From: Wenyingzhuangia sp. 2_MG-2023
GTDB taxonomy: Bacteria; Bacteroidota; Bacteroidia; Flavobacteriales; Flavobacteriaceae
Reading direction: 5' to 3'
DNA: 64,000 bases
Assembly: GCF_030548295.1 (NCBI RefSeq)
Contig: NZ_JAUOSB010000008.1
Location: 62,001-126,000, forward strand
The position numbers and the translations under genes were made by a program. Below are positions 1 through 8,291 of this stretch, piece by piece. How positions within the stretch are numbered: position 1 is the first letter of the stretch; every line of letters begins with the position of its first letter. The notes below the pieces were generated by a model. That model saw nothing but the letters and a program-made list of their open reading frames with translations. It was not told the origin of the DNA and ran no database searches.

Positions 1-620
1 TTAAAATCATAAAAGTTATTGGGATGAACTCCGTGTCCTACAGGATATTCTTTATAGATGTTTTTAATTCCTAAACTGTTTAACAATTCGGGACCTTTTT
101 TAGCCCAACCTATAGGGATTACTTGATCTACAGTTCCGTGAGATACAAAATAATCAATATTGTTTTTTGTAGGAGGTTGTATTAAAAAATCGTGATTAAA
201 ATGACCACTCAATGCAACAACGTGTTGTATTTTTTCTGGAAATGTAAAAGAAAAGGCATAACTTAAAATAGCACCTTGACTGAACCCTGTAAAAAAGATA
301 TTGTTAGTGTCTACAGGATACTTTTCAATAATTTCATCTAGAAAAATACGTAATTTCTGTACGGAAGCTTTTCCTTCTACTGGATCAGAAAATTTGTTTT
401 CATCAGCATCAAAAGTAATACTATACCAAGCATTACCTCCAAAAGGTAATGGAGTAGGAGCTTGTACACTTACAACCAAAGCCTGCTCTGGTAATTCTGG
501 TGCAAATGAAAACAAGTCATCCATGTTGCTACCATAACCATGAATCAATAAGATTAAGGGAGCTTTTTTAGAAGCTACTTTGGGTTCTCTAATTAAGTAT
601 TCTAAAGATAAATCTGTCAT
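1..620 (-). CDS. alpha/beta-hydrolase esterase (phospholipase/carboxylesterase family), 3' end cut by window
   Basis: Partial gene: about 206 residues are visible and no stop is reached before the window edge. The reading frame shows a serine hydrolase of the phospholipase/carboxylesterase family: an oxyanion-loop HGYGSN near residues 27-32, the nucleophile elbow GFSQG with Ser114, an aspartate in HGTVDQ and a histidine in VGHGVHP near the visible end. The predicted role is hydrolysis of short acyl esters or lysolipids in the cytoplasm; no signal peptide is seen. The start ATG overlaps the TAA stop of the upstream dihydroorotase-like gene as TAATG, so the two are probably translationally coupled. 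The substrate cannot be told from sequence. Confidence 0.85.
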   Translation of the reverse strand, partial: MTDLSLEYLIREPKVASKKAPLILLIHGYGSNMDDLFSFAPELPEQALVVSVQAPTPLPFGGNAWYSITFDADENKFSDPVEGKASVQKLRIFLDEIIEKYPVDTNNIFFTGFSQGAILSYAFSFTFPEKIQHVVALSGHFNHDFLIQPPTKNNIDYFVSHGTVDQVIPIGWAKKGPELLNSLGIKNIYKEYPVGHGVHPNNFYDF

Positions 621-1876
621 TAGGCAAGTGTTAAAATTCCATTATTATAAGTTCCGTAAACTTTTCCCAAAGTCTTTTTTCCTAAGTATGCACTGTTTGT
701 AGAAGCTGAAAAAATGTGTTCTTTGCTAAAAATACCCTTTCCAGAAGTTGTAAATAAACTTAAATTGGCTTTTTCTCCTTTTTGAATAGTTGTTACAGGC
801 AATCCAAAAATCTCTAAAGGTTTATTTGTGATTTTTTCAATCAATAGATCTAAAGGTAAAATTTCTAGCAAGCTGCTGAAAAAACTTTCCAAACCAATAC
901 TTCCATCCATTGCATTGCTAAATTCTATTTTCTTATTTTCAATATCTATAGGGTCGTGGTCGGAAGTGATAAAATCAATCGTTCCATCTTTTACACCCTC
1001 AATCAATGCTTTCACATCTGTAGGGGTTCTTAACGGAGGTGTAATTTTATAGTTGGCATCAAAAGCTGCTAATTCAGCATCGGTAAGTGTCAAATGATCG
1101 GCACTTACGCTACAGGTTACGTTGAGACCTTTTGCTTTTGCTTCTCGGATTAACGCTACAGATTTTGCAGAACTTATTGTAGGTATATGCAATCTGCCTC
1201 CTGCATAGGCTACTAAAAATAAATCTCTACTTACTTGTAATTCTTCTGCTAGCGCTGGAATTCCTTTCAGTCCTAAATGTGTGCTGTTGATTCCTTCATT
1301 TACCACACCTTCACCAGCAATATTAGAGTTGTTAGGGTAACTCATCACCAAACCATTAAAACTTTGTGTGTATTGCAAAGCTATTTTGATAAGATTATCG
1401 TTTTTGAGCCCTTTTTTATAATCGTTAAAAGCAATGGCACCTGCTTGTTGCATGTCGTACAATTCGGCAATATCTTGTCCTTTGCTTTCTTTGGTCAAAC
1501 TACCAATAGGGTGAATGTTAACCGGAGAGCCCAATCCTTTTGTTTTTAAGTAATTTACCATAGATTTAGAATCTGTAAGTGGGTAACAATTAGAGTTCAA
1601 ACCTATTTGAGTAAATCCACTTTTAGCTGCTACTTCTATTCCGTTGGCAATAGTTTCTCTGTCTTCATAACCAGGTTCTCCAAAACTTACACTTGCATCA
1701 AACCAACCGTTGGAAACAGTTAGATCGTCAAGTTCAATTTCTGTATGATTTTCTGGACATACAATAGATTTGTTGATTTCAGAGATGTATCCGTTGGTGA
1801 TTAAAATATCATTTTTTTGAGAATGATGGTCGCTTTTAGGGTCAAAAACAGTAGCTGATTTTAATAGTACATTCAT
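620..1876 (-). CDS. dihydroorotase-like protein lacking the HxH metal site
   Basis: A 418-residue amidohydrolase-fold protein of the dihydroorotase family, the enzyme type that closes carbamoyl-aspartate in pyrimidine synthesis. The segment where active enzymes carry D-x-H-x-H reads D60-A-S-V-S, followed by GEPG, so both zinc-binding histidines are serine. Near the C-terminal third SDHDPID keeps the usual (S/T)DH-x-P context. Length is normal for type I dihydroorotases. Such degenerate homologues are known as non-catalytic partners (PyrC' of Pseudomonas aspartate transcarbamoylase), so either a structural role or an altered chemistry is possible. No carbamoyltransferase gene lies in the window. 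It is co-transcribed with the esterase downstream. Confidence 0.8.
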   Translation of the reverse strand: MNVLLKSATVFDPKSDHHSQKNDILITNGYISEINKSIVCPENHTEIELDDLTVSNGWFDASVSFGEPGYEDRETIANGIEVAAKSGFTQIGLNSNCYPLTDSKSMVNYLKTKGLGSPVNIHPIGSLTKESKGQDIAELYDMQQAGAIAFNDYKKGLKNDNLIKIALQYTQSFNGLVMSYPNNSNIAGEGVVNEGINSTHLGLKGIPALAEELQVSRDLFLVAYAGGRLHIPTISSAKSVALIREAKAKGLNVTCSVSADHLTLTDAELAAFDANYKITPPLRTPTDVKALIEGVKDGTIDFITSDHDPIDIENKKIEFSNAMDGSIGLESFFSSLLEILPLDLLIEKITNKPLEIFGLPVTTIQKGEKANLSLFTTSGKGIFSKEHIFSASTNSAYLGKKTLGKVYGTYNNGILTLA

Positions 1877-2016
1877 GCTTTTAAATTCGTCAATTTATAT
1901 GGAAAAGGAAAAGGAAAAATGGTTGTTGTAAGGAAATAAACAATTGTGCTCAATTGAGCAGAAAGTAGCATCGCGAAAGGTTGTTTTGCGTTTCTTGTCA
2001 TTGTTTAAATGTTGGT

Positions 2017-2024
2017 CAAAGATA
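2017..2024 (-). promoter_or_regulatory. candidate -7 box upstream of the dihydroorotase-like gene
   Basis: On the minus strand these bases read TATCTTTG, matching the Bacteroidota TAnnTTTG -7 element. It lies about 140 nt before the start codon at 1876. No convincing -33 TTG is seen, so the call is tentative. Confidence 0.35.
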
Positions 2025-2036
2025 CAGAAACTAAAA

Positions 2037-2771
2037 TTAACTGCAATAATTTTGAAGGATGCCTTTTGCGTATTTGCTAGCAATCTTCTTTGTAAACAAA
2101 GGAAAGTCAATTGGGGAACTAGCATCTGCTTTGTCAGAAATAATTCTGAGTATGCTAAAAGGTATTTGATATTCTTCGCAAACTTGAGCTACGGAAGCTC
2201 CTTCCATTTCTACACATTGCAAGTTGGGTAAGTTTTTTTTCAAGATTTCAATAGACTGAACATCACTGATAAATTCGTCTCCGCTAGCAATCAATCCAGA
2301 AACTAGTTTTGGCTTAGATATATTAAAGTCATTGGCTTCTTGTTCGGAAATGTGAGTAAAATAATGCTCGTTAAAATCAACAATACATTGATGTAATTTT
2401 AGGTTTTCAGAGGTTTTGAAAAAAGATTTTCCTAACAATGGAATCTCAAATTTTGGAAATAAAGGACTTGCATCCATGTCGTGTTGTACCAATTGTGTTC
2501 CATACACAAGATCTCCAATATTTAAATCAGCATCAATACCACCTGCAACACCTGTAAAAATAATTTCAGAAGGTTGAAAAGTAGCAATCAACTGAGTGGT
2601 TGTAATGGCAGCAGCAACTTTTCCCCATTTAGAAAACACAATAGTTACGGGAGTGTTGTTAATGTTACCAGTGTAGTATTCTCGGTTCCCTAAAATGGTT
2701 GTTTTTTTATCTTTTAAAACATGTAAAAGTTCAGCTAGTTCATCGTGCATGGCACTAATAATTCCAATCAT
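2037..2771 (-). CDS. mtnN: 5'-methylthioadenosine/S-adenosylhomocysteine nucleosidase
   Basis: A 244-residue purine-nucleoside phosphorylase-fold enzyme that splits MTA and SAH into adenine and the thioribose sugar, serving methionine salvage and removal of methylation by-products. Visible marks are the N-terminal SAMHDE with a candidate catalytic Glu11, the GVAGG loop near residue 75, the ribose-binding CVEMEGA motif near residue 185, and the catalytic aspartate in ISDKAD near residue 212. The length is close to the family norm (about 230). It lies 4 bp downstream of the ABC ATPase gene, so they probably share a transcript. Cytoplasmic; no signal peptide. Confidence 0.92.
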   Translation of the reverse strand: MIGIISAMHDELAELLHVLKDKKTTILGNREYYTGNINNTPVTIVFSKWGKVAAAITTTQLIATFQPSEIIFTGVAGGIDADLNIGDLVYGTQLVQHDMDASPLFPKFEIPLLGKSFFKTSENLKLHQCIVDFNEHYFTHISEQEANDFNISKPKLVSGLIASGDEFISDVQSIEILKKNLPNLQCVEMEGASVAQVCEEYQIPFSILRIISDKADASSPIDFPLFTKKIASKYAKGILQNYCS

Positions 2772-2775
2772 CTGT

Positions 2776-3438
2776 TTAGTTTACTATATTTCCGTCTTTT
2801 AGTACTAGCTTTCGGTCTGCCATATTTGCCAATTTTTCATTGTGAGTTACAATTACAAATGTTTGGTTGAATTGATCTCGTAGTTGAAAAAACAAATCGT
2901 GTAAGTTGGTTGCACTTTCAGTATCTAAATTACCACTAGGTTCGTCAGCAAAAACAATAGCAGGTTGGTTGATCAATGCTCTGGCTACGGCTACACGTTG
3001 CTGTTCTCCTCCAGAAAGTTGACTAGGTTTGTTGTTTGCCTTGTTTTTAATTCCTAAAAAGTCTAATAATTCCAGAGCTCTTTTTTGTGTTTTGTTGTTG
3101 TTTTTATGCCCAATATATGCGGGGATGCAAACATTTTCCAATGCTGTAAATTCAGGTAACAATTGATGAAATTGAAAAACAAATCCAATATGTTGATTTC
3201 TAAAGTCAGATATTTTTCTATCGTTTAAATGTATAGGTGAGGTGTTGTTGATGCTTAATTCGCTTTCAGAATTAAGATCGGGTTTGTCCAAAGTGCTTAA
3301 AATTTGTAACAATGTGGTTTTTCCTGCCCCAGATGGACCTACAATGGCCACTACTTCTCCCTTTTTAATATGGAGGTCAATTCCCTTTAATACAGTAGTT
3401 TGATTAAAGGTTTTTTGGATGTTTTTTGCAATTATCAT
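2776..3438 (-). CDS. ABC transporter ATP-binding protein, LolD-like
   Basis: A 220-residue stand-alone ATPase subunit. Walker A is GPSGAGKTT (residues 34-42), the signature is [15 protein letters not shown], Walker B is [12 protein letters not shown], and the switch histidine is in VTHNEKLA. The size and the sequence around the signature fit the LolD/MacB/FtsE group, whose members power lipoprotein release or other envelope extrusion. No permease gene lies next to it; the neighbour is mtnN, 4 bp downstream. In Flavobacteriia LolD genes are often separate from LolC/E, which fits. The assignment to LolD rather than another member of the group is inference. Confidence 0.8.
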   Translation of the reverse strand: MIIAKNIQKTFNQTTVLKGIDLHIKKGEVVAIVGPSGAGKTTLLQILSTLDKPDLNSESELSINNTSPIHLNDRKISDFRNQHIGFVFQFHQLLPEFTALENVCIPAYIGHKNNNKTQKRALELLDFLGIKNKANNKPSQLSGGEQQRVAVARALINQPAIVFADEPSGNLDTESATNLHDLFFQLRDQFNQTFVIVTHNEKLANMADRKLVLKDGNIVN

Positions 3439-3534
3439 AGGTGAAATCTAACCGAACGAAAATACTAAAAAAGATATGAATTTTGCTTTTTTGTTAAATA
3501 CTTATCATTTTTAAATATTGTTAGGGGTTATTTA

Positions 3535-3542
3535 TACTTTTG
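3535..3542 (+). promoter_or_regulatory. candidate -7 box for the first sucC
   Basis: TACTTTTG matches TAnnTTTG and lies about 31 nt before the sucC start, a good distance. The -33 element is not clear. Confidence 0.4.
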
Positions 3543-3573
3543 AGATGAACATAATATTTTAAGACAGATTTTT

Positions 3574-4770
3574 ATGAATTTACATGAATACCAAGGGAAA
3601 GAGATTTTAAAAAGTTTTGGAGTTAAAGTACCTATGGAGCTTGTTGCTACAACTCCAGAAGAAGCATTGGAGGCTGCAAACAAAATCCATGCGGAAAAAG
3701 GATGTACTGTTTTTGCAGTAAAAGCACAAATACACGCTGGTGGACGTGGTAAAGGAGGTGGTGTAAAAATCGCTAAATCTATAGAGGAAGTTAAAATGTA
3801 TGCTGAACAAATCATAGGAATGATGTTGGTAACTCCTCAAACTTCGGCAGAAGGGAAAGAAGTACATCAAGTATTGATTTCTGAAAATGTATATTATGAT
3901 GGACCTTCTAAGCCTGAGGAATATTATATGTCTGTGTTGCTAAACAGAGCTACAGGTAAAAATATGATTATGTACTCTCCAGAAGGAGGGATGGATATTG
4001 AAGCGGTTGCTCAAGCAACTCCTGAGTTAATTTTTACAGAAGAAATAGATCCTGCAACTGGAATTTTACCATTCCAAGCACGTAAAATTGCTTTTAATTT
4101 AGGATTGTCTGGAGCAGCTTTTAAAGACATGACCAAGTTTGCAATGGCTTTGTACAAAGCGTACGAAGGTTCAGATTCTTCTTTGTTTGAAATCAACCCA
4201 GTATTTAAAACTGCAGATGATCAAATATTAGCAGTGGACGCTAAAGTTTCTTTAGATGAAAACGCATTGTACCGCCATAAAGATTATATTGATTATAGAG
4301 ATGTTCGTGAAGAACATCCAACAGAAGTCGAGGCAAAAGCGGCAGGCTTAAACTATGTTGCCTTAGATGGAAATGTAGGATGTATGGTAAACGGAGCAGG
4401 ATTGGCAATGGGAACTATGGATTTGATCAAGCAAGCAGGAGGAGAGCCGGCTAACTTTTTAGATGTTGGAGGAACTGCCGATGCAGAAAGAGTAGAGATT
4501 GCTTTTGGAATTATCTTAAAAGATCCTAATGTAAAAGCTATTTTGGTAAACATTTTTGGAGGTATTGTTCGTTGTGATCGTGTAGCACAGGGAGTTGTAG
4601 ATGCTTACAAGAATATGGGAGACAAAATAAACGTTCCAATTATTGTTCGTTTGCAAGGAACCAATGCAGTAGAAGCAAAAGCGTTGATTGATGCTGAAGA
4701 AGGATTGAATGTGATTTCTGCTACAGAGTTTCAAGAAGCTGCTGAAAAAGTACAAGAAGTATTGGCTTAA
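3574..4770 (+). CDS. sucC: succinyl-CoA synthetase beta subunit, copy 1 (Pro20 type)
   Basis: A 398-residue ADP/GDP-forming succinate-CoA ligase beta chain. Starts MNLHEYQGKE; the N-terminal ATP-grasp domain (about 1-240) includes the glycine-rich loop HAGGRGKGGGVK near residue 50; the C-terminal CoA-ligase domain carries GCMVNGAGLAMGT and LVNIFGGIVRCD. With SucD, not in this window, it makes ATP or GTP from succinyl-CoA in the TCA cycle. Residue 20, in the nucleotide-base pocket by comparison with E. coli, is Pro as in the ATP-type enzyme. The last 154 residues are identical to copy 2, 1500 bp downstream. Confidence 0.96.
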   Translation: MNLHEYQGKEILKSFGVKVPMELVATTPEEALEAANKIHAEKGCTVFAVKAQIHAGGRGKGGGVKIAKSIEEVKMYAEQIIGMMLVTPQTSAEGKEVHQVLISENVYYDGPSKPEEYYMSVLLNRATGKNMIMYSPEGGMDIEAVAQATPELIFTEEIDPATGILPFQARKIAFNLGLSGAAFKDMTKFAMALYKAYEGSDSSLFEINPVFKTADDQILAVDAKVSLDENALYRHKDYIDYRDVREEHPTEVEAKAAGLNYVALDGNVGCMVNGAGLAMGTMDLIKQAGGEPANFLDVGGTADAERVEIAFGIILKDPNVKAILVNIFGGIVRCDRVAQGVVDAYKNMGDKINVPIIVRLQGTNAVEAKALIDAEEGLNVISATEFQEAAEKVQEVLA

Positions 4771-4796
4771 GGAATTAAGTTAATTTATAAAAAATA

Positions 4797-4830
4797 GAAA
4801 AGCCTTTTCATGAAAATGAGAAGGCTTTTC
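4797..4830 (+). terminator. terminator after sucC copy 1
   Basis: A 15-bp inverted repeat (4797-4811 with 4816-4830, one G-U pair) closes on a GAAA tetraloop. It begins 26 nt after the stop codon. The T-run is short. Confidence 0.75.
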
Positions 4831-5073
4831 TATGCAGATAGTCGATTCAATTTTAAGATAAGTTTAAATTGTAATTAAAAACTAGTAGAAGTGTTGTTTC
4901 GTTTTCAAATGCACACAATTCAACACTTCATTTTTTTTGACAAATACCAAAAATAAGTTAAAATTTTTAGTTGTTAAAAAAAATATAATTTTCTGCCTTT
5001 TTTTTTGATAAAGTCTTTGCTAGAATTGTTATTATTGCTCTGTGATTCTCATAAATACAAAACAACAACAATA
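4831..5073. other. AT-rich spacer between the two sucC genes
   Basis: No gene is seen. It holds a long-loop inverted repeat at 4888-4929 (described separately) and homopolymer A and T runs near 4970-5010. A clear TAnnTTTG promoter for the second sucC was not found; the closest match is a degenerate element ending CTTTG near 5013-5019. Confidence 0.5.
4888..4929 (+). promoter_or_regulatory. long-loop hairpin with T-run before sucC copy 2
   Basis: GAAGTGTTG (4888-4896) pairs perfectly with CAACACTTC (4921-4929) across a 24-nt loop, and eight T follow one base later. It has the form of an intrinsic terminator or attenuator but lies downstream of a complete sucC terminator, in the leader region of copy 2. 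Confidence 0.5.
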
Positions 5074-6270
5074 ATGAACTTACACGAATATCAAGGGAAG
5101 GAAATCTTGAATAGTTTTGGAGTTAGAATTCAACGAGGAATTGTTGCATCTACACCAGAAGAAGCTGTTACAGCAGCCCAGAAATTAACAGAAGAAACAG
5201 GTACAAGTTGGTACGTTGTTAAAGCTCAGGTTCACGCTGGTGGACGTGGTAAAGGAGGTGGAGTTAAGTTGGCTAAAAACTTAGACGAGGTTAAATCAAT
5301 TTCTAATGATATTATTGGAATGATGTTGGTAACACCTCAAACTTCGGCAGAAGGAAAGTTGGTAAATCAAGTTTTAATAGCAGAAGATGTTTATTATCCT
5401 GGTGAGAGTGAAACAGAAGAGTATTATGTTTCTGTGTTGTTAAACAGAGCTACAGGTAAAAATATGGTGATGTATTCTCCAGAAGGAGGTATGGATATTG
5501 AAGAAGTTGCTGAAAAAACACCTGAGTTGATTTTTACTGAGGAAATTGATCCTGCTACAGGAATCTTACCATTTCAAGCACGTAAAATTGCATTTAATTT
5601 AGGATTGTCAGGAACTGCTTTTAAAGAAATGACCAAATTTATTTCTGCTTTGGTTACAGCTTATGAAAAATCAGATGCTGCAATGTTTGAAATCAATCCA
5701 GTGTTAAAAACATCAGATGATAAAATTTTAGCAGTAGATGCAAAAGTTTCTTTAGATGAAAACGCATTGTACCGTCATAAAGATTTTATCGAATTGCGTG
5801 ACATTCGTGAAGAACACCCAACAGAAGTAGAAGCAAAAGCAGCAGGGTTGAACTATGTTGCCTTAGATGGAAATGTAGGATGTATGGTAAACGGAGCAGG
5901 ATTGGCAATGGGAACTATGGATTTGATCAAGCAAGCAGGAGGAGAGCCAGCTAACTTTTTAGATGTTGGAGGAACTGCAGATGCAGAAAGAGTAGAGATT
6001 GCTTTTGGAATTATCTTAAAAGATCCTAATGTAAAAGCTATTTTGGTAAACATTTTTGGAGGTATTGTTCGTTGTGATCGTGTAGCACAAGGGGTTGTAG
6101 ATGCTTACAAGAATATGGGAGACAAAATAAACGTTCCAATTATTGTTCGTTTGCAAGGAACCAATGCAGTAGAAGCAAAAGCGTTGATTGATGCTGAAGA
6201 AGGATTGAATGTAATTTCTGCTACAGAGTTTCAAGAAGCTGCTGAAAAAGTACAAGAAGTATTGGCTTAA
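5074..6270 (+). CDS. sucC: succinyl-CoA synthetase beta subunit, copy 2 (Gln20 type)
   Basis: A second 398-residue succinate-CoA ligase beta chain. The start is the ATG giving MNLHEYQGKE, equal to copy 1 and to the family; an in-frame upstream extension is not homologous. The ATP-grasp half differs from copy 1 at many residues, but the C-terminal 154 residues are identical and the DNA there differs only by scattered synonymous changes. Residue 20 is Gln followed by Arg, as in mammalian GTP-specific chains, where copy 1 has Pro. Inference: the two chains share one SucD partner but may prefer different nucleotides. It is followed by its own terminator. Confidence 0.95.
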   Translation: MNLHEYQGKEILNSFGVRIQRGIVASTPEEAVTAAQKLTEETGTSWYVVKAQVHAGGRGKGGGVKLAKNLDEVKSISNDIIGMMLVTPQTSAEGKLVNQVLIAEDVYYPGESETEEYYVSVLLNRATGKNMVMYSPEGGMDIEEVAEKTPELIFTEEIDPATGILPFQARKIAFNLGLSGTAFKEMTKFISALVTAYEKSDAAMFEINPVLKTSDDKILAVDAKVSLDENALYRHKDFIELRDIREEHPTEVEAKAAGLNYVALDGNVGCMVNGAGLAMGTMDLIKQAGGEPANFLDVGGTADAERVEIAFGIILKDPNVKAILVNIFGGIVRCDRVAQGVVDAYKNMGDKINVPIIVRLQGTNAVEAKALIDAEEGLNVISATEFQEAAEKVQEVLA

Positions 6271-6292
6271 GAATCCAAGAATTTATATAAAT

Positions 6293-6323
6293 AAAAAGCT
6301 CTCTATTATAGAGAGCTTTTTTT
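6293..6323. terminator. bidirectional terminator, sucC copy 2 / glycosyltransferase
   Basis: AGCTCTCTA (6297-6305) pairs with TAGAGAGCT (6309-6317) across a 3-nt loop, with A-run upstream and T-run downstream. It serves sucC on the plus strand and the convergent glycosyltransferase gene, whose stop codon lies at its right edge. Confidence 0.85.
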
Positions 6324-7311
6324 ATGGTCTGAATTTTTCTAAAATCAAATCTATAATTTTTTCCGTTTCGTCAGGGTAAAAAACGTCAATATATTGTTCT
6401 TCTTCTAGCCATTCGTGCACTATTTGAATGTTAGAAGGTTTTAATTTTTTGATGATCGGAATTCCTAATTCCATCAAAGCAGCAGCATTGCATTGTTGCT
6501 CGTATTGATTTTTCATTGGAACTACCAATAGTTTTTTTTCTAGAAACAAAGCTTCTGCAGGAGTTTCAAATCCAGCTCCACAAATAACACCTTTACAAGT
6601 TTCAAAACTTTTTAAAAATCGCTCGTTGTTGATGGGTTCAATAAAAATAGAACCTACAGAATATGCCTTTTGGGTATGCTTAGAAAATATTTGCCAAGTT
6701 GTTTGTTTAAAATTACTGAAAAAATCAATAAGCTTATTATCTCCATAAGCAGGCAAATAAACGGTGTAATGATTGTTTTTAGAAGGTTGTAATTTCCTAA
6801 TTTCATTACGAATAACAGGTGTGTAAATATGTTGGTTGTATTTCTTAAAATGAAAACCATAATAAGAATCGGTAGGAGCGTAACGCTTTAAAATTCGTTC
6901 TCCTACAAAATCTCTCTTTTTGGGTTTGGGGCTTTCTTTGGCATTTACGGCAGCTTGGTGGCTCATAGATACGCAAGGAATTTTGTGTAGTTTGGCAGCC
7001 CATGCAGAAACAGGTTCAAAATCATTGATCACCAAATCGTATTGTTCAATATTGATTTGATTTATTTCTTTTCTGAATTTTTTTATATCAGAATTTTTAT
7101 AAGTTTTTCTTAAGTCAACACCTCCTTTTTTTCCAAAGATAAAACTCATACCATGTAGTTGATACTTTATTTCAAAAGGAAGACTTACATCGGCTTGTAC
7201 ACCACTTACCAATATGTCTAAATCTACTTTTCTTTGTAGAATGGGTACAATATCTCTAGATCTACTTAAATGTCCGTTACCTGTACCTTGTATTGCGTAG
7301 AGTACCTTCAT
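6322..7311 (-). CDS. glycosyltransferase-like protein (MJ1255 / family-28-like)
   Basis: A 329-residue GT-B type protein. The N-terminus MKVLYAIQGTGNGHLSR is the glycine-rich first loop seen in MurG and related glycosyltransferases, and the C-terminal half has CGAGFETPAEALFLEKK followed by VPMKNQYEQQCNA, the nucleotide-sugar donor site pattern of this group. No signal peptide or membrane span is evident. The donor and acceptor are unknown. It starts 2 bp after the LpxH-like phosphoesterase gene, so the pair is an operon; this suggests a role in envelope glycolipid or lipopolysaccharide metabolism, which is inference from context. Confidence 0.75.
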   Translation of the reverse strand: MKVLYAIQGTGNGHLSRSRDIVPILQRKVDLDILVSGVQADVSLPFEIKYQLHGMSFIFGKKGGVDLRKTYKNSDIKKFRKEINQINIEQYDLVINDFEPVSAWAAKLHKIPCVSMSHQAAVNAKESPKPKKRDFVGERILKRYAPTDSYYGFHFKKYNQHIYTPVIRNEIRKLQPSKNNHYTVYLPAYGDNKLIDFFSNFKQTTWQIFSKHTQKAYSVGSIFIEPINNERFLKSFETCKGVICGAGFETPAEALFLEKKLLVVPMKNQYEQQCNAAALMELGIPIIKKLKPSNIQIVHEWLEEEQYIDVFYPDETEKIIDLILEKFRP

Positions 7312-7313
7312 AG

Positions 7314-8213
7314 TTATCGGATGTTTTTTTCATCAATAACGTTAATTTCTTTGATCAATGCTTGAAAAAGGTCTTTGTTTTTTAAATCCGCTTTTCCTAA
7401 ATCATTTTCATTGTCGTGATCTGTTGGGTTTAATTTCTGAGCTTCTATATCTTCTTGATATTGATAGATCGTCCATTTTTTGTTTTTGTATTCTAAAGCA
7501 GTTAGGTTTTCAATCCAATCTCCTGAGTTTAAGTACATCAAAGATTCGTTTTGGCTGTTGGTTATGATTCGTTGTTGCGGTTGGTGAATGTGACCACAAA
7601 CCACGTAATCGTATCCATTTAAAAAAGCAATTTCTGCTGCGGTGTCTTCAAAACTATTGATGTGCTTAACAGCAGATTTTACACTGTTTTTTATTTTTTT
7701 GGAAAAAGAAATTCTACCTCTGCCTAACACTTTTTCACTTATCCAGTTGGCAAGTGTGTTGATCATAATTAGTAAATCGTATCCAATACCTCCTAGCTTT
7801 GCCAACCATTTGGAATGCTGCATAGTAACGTCAAAAACGTCACCGTGAAAAAACCAAGCCTTTTTACCATCTAGTTCTAATACCAATTTGTTAACCAACT
7901 GAAAGTTTCCAATTTCAAAACCAACAAATTTGCGTAACATTTCGTCATGATTTCCTGTGATATAATATACTTCAGTTCCTTTAGAAACTAAGGAAGTGAT
8001 GTATTTTATCACTTTCATATGTGGTTTAGGAAAGTATCGTTTCTTAAATTGCCATATATCTATGATATCACCATTTAGAATGAGTTTTTTAGGCTCAATA
8101 GTTTTTAGGTAGTTTAGTAATTCTTTAGCTCTAGAGCCATAGGTACCTAAGTGTATGTCAGAAACAACAACGACATCTACTTTTCTTTTTTGTTTCTTTT
8201 TTGTTGAAGGCAT
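7314..8213 (-). CDS. calcineurin-like metallophosphoesterase, LpxH-type
   Basis: A 299-residue metallophosphoesterase. All hallmark blocks are present: VSDIHLGT (residues 17-24), LNGDIID, ITGNHDE, FHGDVFD and CGHIHQPQ, giving the two-metal site. Bacteroidota members with this layout are annotated as UDP-2,3-diacylglucosamine diphosphatase, the lipid A step that releases lipid X and UMP. It is longer than E. coli LpxH (about 240) through a C-terminal extension. It begins with a basic MPSTKKKQKRK stretch. Placement directly upstream of a glycosyltransferase supports an envelope lipid role, but another substrate cannot be excluded. Confidence 0.78.
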   Translation of the reverse strand: MPSTKKKQKRKVDVVVVSDIHLGTYGSRAKELLNYLKTIEPKKLILNGDIIDIWQFKKRYFPKPHMKVIKYITSLVSKGTEVYYITGNHDEMLRKFVGFEIGNFQLVNKLVLELDGKKAWFFHGDVFDVTMQHSKWLAKLGGIGYDLLIMINTLANWISEKVLGRGRISFSKKIKNSVKSAVKHINSFEDTAAEIAFLNGYDYVVCGHIHQPQQRIITNSQNESLMYLNSGDWIENLTALEYKNKKWTIYQYQEDIEAQKLNPTDHDNENDLGKADLKNKDLFQALIKEINVIDEKNIR

Positions 8214-8291
8214 AGTAATGTAAATACTTTAGCGTACAAACCTATGCCAAAACTGTTAAAAGGAACTTAACTAAAAGTTAAATAATTGATT

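Noticed and set aside
1895-2231. Two overlapping reading frames, one per strand, around the end of mtnN
   Set aside because: They overlap mtnN or its short spacer, have biased composition and no homology.
5005-5073. N-terminal extension of sucC copy 2
   Set aside because: The family and copy 1 begin at MNLHEYQGKE; the extra 23 codons are AT-rich and lie in the leader.
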